Positions 1 to 8,000 of a stretch of 64,000 bases of DNA are shown in pieces. The translations under genes were made by a program, and so were the position numbers. Numbering within the stretch: the first letter of the stretch is position 1; every line of letters starts with the position of its first letter. The notes beneath the pieces were generated by a model, which saw only the letters and a list, made by a program, of their open reading frames with translations, was not told where the DNA came from and made no database searches. The stretch is from Ceratopteris richardii (lineage: Eukaryota; Streptophyta; Polypodiopsida; Polypodiales; Pteridaceae): the NCBI GenBank assembly GCA_020310875.1, contig CM035414.1, positions 193,223,803 to 193,287,802 on the forward strand. The letters run 5' to 3'.

Positions 1-17
1 AGGAATTTTCCTTTAAA

Positions 18-139
<122 letters not shown>

Positions 140-146
140 CTAGTGG

Positions 147-151
147 GATTG
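147..151. repeat. Target-site duplication of element A, left (GATTG)
   Basis: GATTG immediately before the TGTTGACAG start of the left LTR is repeated exactly at 16552-16556 after the right LTR. A 5-bp duplication is the normal footprint of LTR-retrotransposon integrase. Confidence 0.95.
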
Positions 152-728
152 TGTTGACAGCATACGGGAAGAAGCAAGTACGAACACACATGCAGATCTA
201 GCACTAAGGCAACCCTTCATTTTTTTCAAACCCTTACATCATTTTCAAGTGATTCTCATCACTAAAAAACCTTGTAAATATCATTTCACCTTTTTGTAGC
301 TCCATTTTGTACAAGCCGAGGAGTCCTCAAGCTTGGGGAGCCTTAGAAGTAGTTGCCTGCCAATTTTCATAATTTTTAGATCTCGTTTGAGCCCTCAAAT
401 AAGCCCTGGAACCTAATTTTTAACTAGGCCGGACACTAGGTCTGGACAGGGCCAAAGCTAGTCAAAAACTATAAATAGAGCTAGAGAGCTCATTTTTGGG
501 GGAGCTTCTTGTAGTTTGAGCTTGTATGAGAGCTTTCTTGCAATAGAAGTGATTCCATTGTCTTACTCTCTTTGTTCTTGCCGTGTGTGCGCGTGTGTGT
601 GTATGTGTGTGCATGCTTGTGTGCTTCTCACTCACGCACTTGTGCTTCCACTTGCTCGTGGTCTTCATACCATCCTCACGTCTTCCCGGATTGACATTAA
701 AGGAGGTGCTACTCATCACTGAGCTACA
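152..728 (+). repeat. 5' LTR of element A
   Basis: This 577-bp repeat begins TGTTGACAGC and ends GAGCTACA. It carries a TATA box, a GT-rich tract near 583-645 that is conserved in all LTRs of the family, and a palindrome-like GAGGAGTCCTC near 319-329. Against the 3' LTR I count five differences, all transitions, and no length change. Confidence 0.97.
470..477 (+). promoter_or_regulatory. TATA box of element A 5' LTR
   Basis: TATAAATA lies about 320 bp into the LTR, followed by the inverted-repeat-like GAGCTAGAGAGCTC. The same arrangement recurs in the LTRs of B, C, E and G, with TATAAAAA in the C and G types. It marks the likely U3/R region, with transcription starting roughly 30 bp downstream. 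Confidence 0.75.
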
Positions 729-736
729 CCAAATTT

Positions 737-754
737 TGGCGCCGTTGCCGGGGA
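737..754 (+). other. Primer-binding site, tRNA-Asp (element A)
   Basis: TGGCGCCGTTGCCGGGGA is the exact complement of the 3' end of plant tRNA-Asp(GTC). Complementarity continues four bases further into the T-arm. It lies 8 bp after the LTR end. Asp-primed gypsy elements are typical of the Athila-like plant lineages. Confidence 0.9.
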
Positions 755-918
755 TCGAGCTTTGAGGACGAGCGTGTGATGGTAAGACGTAGAGAGGACG
801 CGTTGGAATGGTAAGTAGTAGGTAAATTTCTGATTTTTTTTTCCATCTCCATCTTCATCTTCACCTCATTCTCCAGCTCCCAGGAACACTAGATAGAACA
901 GAAAAATTCACCATATCC
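755..918 (+). other. Leader segment before the tandem array (element A)
   Basis: Untranslated leader with no long reading frame. It contains a good splice-donor-like G|GTAAGT at 810/811, discussed in the findings as one end of a possible leader intron. Confidence 0.5.
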
Positions 919-1310
919 CGAGCTATCGCGACACCTCGAGGTATCGCGACACCTCGAGGTATCGCGACACCTCACGAGCTATCGCGACACCTCCCACCTA
1001 TCGCGACACCTCCCACCTATCGCGACACTTCGACCCGACCTATCGCGACACTTCGACCTATCGCGACACCTCCCACCTATCGCGACACTTCGACCCGACC
1101 TATCTCGACACTTCGACCTATCGCGACACCTCACGAGCTATCGCGACACTTCGACCCGACCTATCGCGACACTTCGACCTATCGCGACACCTCACGAGCT
1201 ATCGCGACACTTCACGAGCTATCGCGACACTTCGACCTATCGTGACACTTCACGAGCTATCGCGACACTTCGACCTATCGCGACACCTCGACCCGACCTA
1301 TCGCGATACA
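919..1310 (+). repeat. Leader tandem array, 20 copies of a TATCGCGACA unit (element A)
   Basis: About 392 bp consist of 20 units sharing the core TATCGCGACA, spaced roughly 19-20 bp and joined by variable CpG-rich linkers such as CCTCGAGG, CTTCGACCCGACC and CTCACGAGC. Two units carry a point change in the core. The core contains the palindrome TCGCGA. Element C has an array with the same core, period and length at the equivalent place, so this is a family trait and not local slippage. Its function is unknown. Confidence 0.95.
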
Positions 1311-2213
1311 CGGCCTTTAACGCATGAAAATTTAGGGTTAATTTTTTGAGTGATTGGAAGGGTAGTTGAGCTTAATTTTAGGCACCTTGGTATAACTTTA
1401 GAACCTTGGAAGTGGGCAAAAGGCCTAGAAACCAGAGAGGGATCTCCTGAACCCTGAGTGCCTGTTTTGACCCTTTAGTGCCTGAATGGTCATAACTTGA
1501 CCATACGAACTCCGATTGATGAGATTTTGGTCTCGTTGGAAAGCTCGTTGAGAATCCTACGTGGACCTCGACTGGTTTTTGTAAGAATCATACGCGGAGT
1601 TTTAGAACATGCATTTTTAAGTTGACCTTTAGGTGGAACTAAGTGGTTCTCAGATTCAGGGGGTACAGTGAGTTACTCCAGGGGGACTGAAAATATTGAT
1701 GTGTGTCTTTCAATTACTTGTGGTAATAGAGCTATACTAACTGGTGAGCTTTTGCAGGAACTTTGTGTGCGCTCAAGGCAATCCAAAGCAAGCTAGCAAG
1801 GGTGAGTACCAAGCTTGGGAGAAGGCTTCCTGGGCTTGTGTAGCAGTCTGGTCAACCAGCTAATTGAGGTTGGAAGATCTCTCAACCCTCCTTTGTCAAT
1901 TCCTAGCCTAGGCTAAGTACGACTTAGGTGTGGTAATTAATTAGGGCACGTCAGGCACGAATCAAGTCCAAGAGTATTAATCAACCAAGTGCAAGAAGTA
2001 AATAGGTCTTAAGTGCAAAAACCCTAAGGGACAAAAGGTAAACGGAAATCGATCACTTATCAAGTGCGTTAATTCACTTAAGTACTCCTGACGACGCAAT
2101 TTCAGACAAGACCATAAACATAATATGCAATTGAAAAAGAACAAAGTGATTGGTGCAAAATCAACCTGCAACGAGAGTGTGCTTGGGTTCCAGGGGGTAA
2201 ATAAATCAGGCAT
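1311..2213 (+). other. Leader between array and gag (element A)
   Basis: No gene is seen. It contains a block shared with element C's leader (1488-1552, CATAACTTGACCATACG onward), an acceptor-like TTTTGCAG ending at 1757, and a donor-like GTGAGT at 1802. The leader ends at the gag ATG at 2214. Confidence 0.6.
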
Positions 2214-5075
2214 ATGAACCTTAGATCATGCAGACACTTAGGCCGAGACAGACAAAGCCTCAGATCTTCTGAAGCTAGTGTCAATCACACTGCCAAGTCT
2301 TGGGCCCAGCAGTTGAGTGATTACCCATACACTCCCAGATCAGAAACAAGTGATTCTGAGTTGTCGTATCACATGGAGAGACCAGTAGGTAGTTCAGGGT
2401 TGGCTTATCTAGAAAAGCCAGAGGGACCTTACAAGACTCAATTGGAATACATCAGGACTAATCGTCTAGGTGCTCGCATCTACGAAGACGGACTGAGAAG
2501 ATCGGTGGTCCAGATTAAGAACCCCGATCAACCCCATGGATTAGACCACCCGGTAGTCAAGTTTGAGAATGGAGCATACCTAGATAAAGAGGGAACTATA
2601 TATGTAGTCACCACTCTTCCTGATAGAACTGATGAGTTTGGAAATGTGATTGCGGAGACCGACATGGGTGATATAGAGCAAGGGAACTTAGAGAGAGAGC
2701 CAAGAACTCCCCGTGGTAAATCTGTCTTGACTAGAATCATGACTCCAGAGTGGGTTCCACAGGACAATAAAAGCATAGACCTGCTTTTAAACCGAGAAAC
2801 CGATGAGGCTTTTTGGAGATACAAATCTGCTCAACCCCAGGAAGTGAGTGCCCTCACAATCTATGAGTTTAAAGACCCTGATAGCCCAGGCCAAGTAACC
2901 TACCTAGACAATGCATCAGAGAGAATCTTCGTGGTCATTGAGCATGGCAGGCATGCTTACACATGGAAGGGTGAATTTGTTTTTCCCGAACCAAGGTCTA
3001 ATGTGTCCTTTGGTCACCAAGGAGCTGGGACCTCCCAAGCTCATGGAGCCCAAAGAGATAGAAGTAGAGACAAGCCTGAGGTAAGTTTTGCCAACTCCCT
3101 GGGAAGAGAAAGGACGGGAACAGAAAGGAATAGAGTGGAACCTGAGAGACATAGAACCCCTTGGAATCAAAGGGATATTGATGATTTTCCTTTGCCAAGG
3201 CCGAGAGAACACACTAGGACCCTGCGACCAACTCAACTGGTGAAGTCCATGAAGAATTATTTCGATGGCACGGGAGACCCTTATGACCATGTGGCAGAAT
3301 TTCGACAAGTATTGAAAGCTGAACAGGTAGAGGACCTATTCACACAATATAATGCTTTCGGTCTAACTCTTAGGAACACTGCCCTTACGTGGTTTCAACC
3401 ACTAAATGAGAGGCATTTCAGAAACATAGACCAGCTCTTAGAGGCATTTATTGTTGAGTTTTCTAAGAGTGGAATCAGGCATAACACCTCCTCACTAATT
3501 CACAGCTTCAAACAAACACCTCAAGAGACGGTCAGACTAGCTGGAAGAAGATTTAGACAATACCTGGAGAGATGCCCGATGCCGGAGTTACCCACACCAG
3601 CCAAACAAGTGGCCTTGTTCCTAGATGGATTGTTGAGCACTAAGCTCAGGTCATATGTGTACCTGAAGGATCCCAGAACGATAGAAGAGTGCGTGCGTAT
3701 GTGCATAGACATCGAGGACAATCTAGGTGAGGAATTAGAACTATCAAAAATCTATAAGGATTCTGATAGCTCTAGTAAACAGACATCTGGTCAATCCACA
3801 TCCATCGAGGAACTTGCAGAAAAGGTAGCCCAAAAACTAGGTGTCTCTAGCAAACAAATTCCGAGATTTGCCCCAGTTAAGCGGTGTTACAATTGTGGCG
3901 GTGAACACATGGCAAGTGTATGTCCCATTATGACCCAACCCCAGGTGAATCCTAGTAGCCAGTACTGCTCCATAGAGCGCAGGTACACCAACCACACTGC
4001 ACAAGACTGCCCATATAACAAACAAACTGGTAGGCAAAATTATCCTCAGCCATATCCACAACATGGTAGATACCAGAATCAGTACCCATCACCACAATAC
4101 AACAGACCACAGCAAATTTATCAACCACCTTATCAAGGGCAGCAGAGACCTCAACCAGTCCTAGTGCAGCAACCCCCTGCTCCAACCAATGTGATCCCAG
4201 TGAAATATGCATCTACTGAAGAAAATCCGAACAGAGCCATAGTCCCAGTCACCCCATTGCTATCAGACAGTGATCCAAGTGACCACAGTTTTGACTCCAC
4301 ACATATTGATAGCCCACAGGCTTACTACATGCAGTCACCCGAGCATAACGAGTCATACTATTATGAGGACCCAAGTGAAAATAGTGGGGAACCTAAGTAT
4401 TCTAATGTCATGTACACAAACCCCAACTCTAGACCTCAACCTAGGCAGGTACGACCCCCAATTCCTAGAGGACCATGCTTCAGATGTCAGGGAGATCACC
4501 TTATACGTGATTGTCCACTACCTGCCCCGACACAACCTCAACCAGTAACCATTCAGGGCTTCTGTCAAGACTGCGGGAAAGAGCATCTCCTACGAGATTG
4601 CCCAAAGAACCCTAATAACATGCCTAAAATCACTCCTATCAATGTCGTTGGGTTAGTTGTAGACTCCACAGGGAGTGTGACTTCCACTGCACCTGTGCAG
4701 GTGATCACAAGAGCCCAGGCACTTCAACAACACCAAGGTGTTGTTCAGGAAAAGAGCCCCGAGGTGAGTGAAACAGAGAGCATAACTAAAAAGAGGACTA
4801 GAGCCTGGAAGGATAGTCGTGAAAGAATGAAGAGGCAATGGGCAAAAAAGATAAACGAACTTGAAGAAAGCCTGAGAGAAACCAAGGCAAAAATCACAGA
4901 GATCACATCTCAACCGCACTCACACACACTTCCACCTCTACCATCCCCATCACCCTCCATTTCTCCACCCTCTAATACACCCCACGTAACCCACCCACCA
5001 CCCCGAGTAGGATCAGTATTAGCTGACCCCACTCCTGAAGGCTTGGACATGATGTTCAAGGCCTACCAGGCTTGA
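2214..5075 (+). CDS. Gag portion of the gag-pol polyprotein (element A), cut by a TGA
   Basis: This is the structural protein that assembles the cytoplasmic particle and packages the RNA. The start MNLRS is shared with element C, which supports ATG 2214. Residues about 335-505 form a retrotransposon capsid domain (motif LTWFQPL). Three zinc knuckles follow at about residues 558-570, 755-767 and 784-796. All have the spacing C-x2-C-x3-H-x4-C, one residue shorter than usual, with Gln/Pro/Tyr-rich linkers between. A basic coiled segment (KRTRAWKDSRERMKRQW) and a Ser/Pro tract close the region. The frame stops at TGA 5073-5075, where elements B and C have an arginine codon in the same context (AYQARIQEG). 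It is therefore a secondary CGA-to-TGA mutation, and gag originally continued into pol in the same frame. Confidence 0.92.
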   Translation: MNLRSCRHLGRDRQSLRSSEASVNHTAKSWAQQLSDYPYTPRSETSDSELSYHMERPVGSSGLAYLEKPEGPYKTQLEYIRTNRLGARIYEDGLRRSVVQIKNPDQPHGLDHPVVKFENGAYLDKEGTIYVVTTLPDRTDEFGNVIAETDMGDIEQGNLEREPRTPRGKSVLTRIMTPEWVPQDNKSIDLLLNRETDEAFWRYKSAQPQEVSALTIYEFKDPDSPGQVTYLDNASERIFVVIEHGRHAYTWKGEFVFPEPRSNVSFGHQGAGTSQAHGAQRDRSRDKPEVSFANSLGRERTGTERNRVEPERHRTPWNQRDIDDFPLPRPREHTRTLRPTQLVKSMKNYFDGTGDPYDHVAEFRQVLKAEQVEDLFTQYNAFGLTLRNTALTWFQPLNERHFRNIDQLLEAFIVEFSKSGIRHNTSSLIHSFKQTPQETVRLAGRRFRQYLERCPMPELPTPAKQVALFLDGLLSTKLRSYVYLKDPRTIEECVRMCIDIEDNLGEELELSKIYKDSDSSSKQTSGQSTSIEELAEKVAQKLGVSSKQIPRFAPVKRCYNCGGEHMASVCPIMTQPQVNPSSQYCSIERRYTNHTAQDCPYNKQTGRQNYPQPYPQHGRYQNQYPSPQYNRPQQIYQPPYQGQQRPQPVLVQQPPAPTNVIPVKYASTEENPNRAIVPVTPLLSDSDPSDHSFDSTHIDSPQAYYMQSPEHNESYYYEDPSENSGEPKYSNVMYTNPNSRPQPRQVRPPIPRGPCFRCQGDHLIRDCPLPAPTQPQPVTIQGFCQDCGKEHLLRDCPKNPNNMPKITPINVVGLVVDSTGSVTSTAPVQVITRAQALQQHQGVVQEKSPEVSETESITKKRTRAWKDSRERMKRQWAKKINELEESLRETKAKITEITSQPHSHTLPPLPSPSPSISPPSNTPHVTHPPPRVGSVLADPTPEGLDMMFKAYQA

Positions 5076-8000
5076 CTTCAAGAAGGGCCAACAGCTGCAA
5101 ACCTAGACAAGAGTTACCCTAGAGCAGATTTAGAGATTGAACGGATGAAAATGTGCGTGAAAATGGTAGAACAAGCTCAAGCTATACTTGAGACTAGTCA
5201 AAAGTTCAATCAGACAAACTCTGTCAAGCCGGATTTGCATTTCCAAGGCTTACTAGAAAGATTAGAGCAGTTGGTAAACAAACCACAAGTTTCTTTACCT
5301 CCACAGGCTCAACCAGTTGTTGAAAGAGGAAGCTCGCCACCAAAGGGAGCTTATGTTCCTAATTCCACGGATGCTGGAATACCTCCTTCAATACAACCGT
5401 ACTCTCAAGAGTTCTTGCGGGAAATACAAGAAGAGAAATGGGCCAAGGAGAAGGGTGATTCCCCTCGTATTCCTGAGATTGATGATCTTCGTGATCAATT
5501 TCCCCAAGACATTCCGTCTATCTATGGAGATCAAACAGAGCAACAAGAGGATGAGAGATTAGATTTTGAATCTAATTCTTTACAAGAGTTGCCTCATTTC
5601 ACAGGCCCATGGGAATCTGAATCTCTCCAGATCAGAGCCCCCACAATATTGGTAAGAAATGAAGACTCAGTGATTCCAAGAAACACTGATGTTGTGAAGA
5701 ACACTAAGGTTCAATGTCATCTCACTGTAGAGGAGCTCCTCAAGGCAAAACTGGAGCTCTGGAATCATGTGAAGGATCAGGTTCCAGAACTTGAATCCAA
5801 TATACCAAAAGTAGGCTCTAAGCAGAAAGTTCCTGAGATACCTCTCGACAAGATAGGAGACATGAGCGAAGGTGAAGAAGGTAACACTTATCTTCCGATC
5901 ACCTATCAAGGTTACACAACCAAAGCAATTGTGGATTCGGGTGCTGGTGTTGCTATTGCGACCACCTCCTTGTGGAAGCGATGGGGCAAACCCACCTTAA
6001 GACCAACGAGAATGAAACTTCAGATGGCAGATGGTCATTTTGAAAGACCTCTCGGATTGCTTGAAGGGATAAATCTAACCACTTGTGGTGTAGAGTTTGA
6101 ACATACATTTGCTATATGTGACTTTGAGAAGAATAATGTTTACGAGATGATCCTAGGAAGACCTTTCCTACGACAATTGCAAATAGTACAGGATTGGGGA
6201 ACCAACTCCTTGTACTTACAGCACTTAGGGGTCACCACCAAGGTCAATCTGAAGGATTACACCTTCAGAGATGTACCACCCCTACAGTGGAATCCTATCC
6301 ACAAAGCGAAAGAAGATTCTATCTCCGTGCATTCAGGAAGTTCACTTGAACCATCCTGGCTGCACGAAGATACTCACTTGTGGATGTGCAAGGTCGCGGA
6401 GGAAGAGGAAAAGCGCCTAAAAGCGAGAGAAGAAGGAACTCCCCCCGGAGATAGACCAATAAAAGACCCAGCCTATACACCAATGATATTTCCAGATGAG
6501 GAATTTGAGCCTCATGGTTGGGCAGAAATCTTAGCTACCATGGACATTGCAATCAATGAGGAACAATGGACACCCCATTGTGATGAGGAGGGTTATGATA
6601 TTTCAGTGTTCATGTGTCAGCCCTTGTTGGAAGAGTGTGATCCTAGTGAGTTCATAGAAGAAGAAGAGAATGACGATGACCTAGAATCCATTGTGATGGA
6701 TACATACTTCGACTCAGAGGAACACTACTTAGAAGACCTAGGAGTGTTAACCCAAAAAGAAGAAGAACCCCTTGTGAGTATAAAAACGATAAATTCAAAG
6801 AAAGGAAGTGAAGGAGGTCAAAAGAAAAAGAAAAGGAAAGTAGTGAAACAAGAAGAGGAAGAATCATTGTTCGAAGTACCAGAAAATTTCAAGAAATATG
6901 AAGTGGAAGACCGAAAAATTTTGGTGCGAATGCCTAAGAGAGAGGCCATTATAGGAGAAGCATATGACAATAAAGAAAAGACCAAAAAAATTGTAGTGAC
7001 CATTGAAGGGAACGAAGAGCGATGTACGTACATAGGAGACGACCTAAGTGCAGAAGAAGAAGCAGAGCTTGTAGCTCTATTAAGGGAATATAGGGATGTG
7101 TTCGCATGGCACTATAGAGACTTGAAAGGAGTAGATCTAGAGATTTGCTCTCATACGATTTCGATGACCGCTGATGCCAAGCCCACCAAACAAAAGCCCT
7201 ACACATATAATGACAATTATGCAGCCAAAATAAAAGAGGAAATTGACAGGCTGATTGAAGCCGGATTCATCTATGAGATTGAGCACACTGAATGGGTGTC
7301 CCCCATTGTAGTGGTGCCCAAGAAGAATGGGAAATTGCGAGTGTGCATTAACCTTAAAAAAGTTAATGCTGCTACGATCCGAGATAGTTATCCACTTCCA
7401 ATCACCGAACATCTATTGGAGCGTGTTGCAGGCAAGGAAGTTTACAGCTTCCTTGATGGATTTTCAGGTTACAACCAAGTAGCCATTGCCCCCGAAGATC
7501 AACACAAAACGGCCTTTGCCACAGAATGGGGAATCTTTGCATTTCGTGTGATGCCATTTGGGCTCACCAATGCACCGGCAACATTCCAAAGACTCATGTG
7601 TCATGTCTTCAAAGAGTTCTTGCGAAAGAGCTTAGAAGTATATGTGGATGATTTATGCGCTCATTCCCAGGAAAGAAGTTACCACATCCCTGAGCTCAGG
7701 AAAATCTTCAACAAGTGTAGAGATTATCGAGTGTGTCTGAATCCAGAGAAATGTGTGTTTATGGTACGACAAGGTAAGATCTTAGGTCACATTGTTTCTA
7801 AGAATGGAATTTCAACAGATGAAGACAAAGTAAGAGCAATAGCAGAGTTGCCCAGACCAAGGAATGTTAAAGAGGTACAAGCCTTTATGGGCCATTGTGG
7901 ATATTACCGTAGGTTTATCCACATGTATGCCATCATAGCTAAACCTCTTTTTGGGTTGTTAACAAATTTTGAATGGAGCGAGGAATGCGAGACTTCCTTC

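Noticed and set aside
919..1310. CRISPR-like regular repeats
   Set aside because: Spacing is 19-20 bp without unique spacers, in the leader of a plant retrotransposon.
5073..5075. Programmed readthrough or frame control between Gag and Pol
   Set aside because: Elements B and C have a sense codon here and C reads continuously from Gag to RNase H, so the TGA is a mutation in A.
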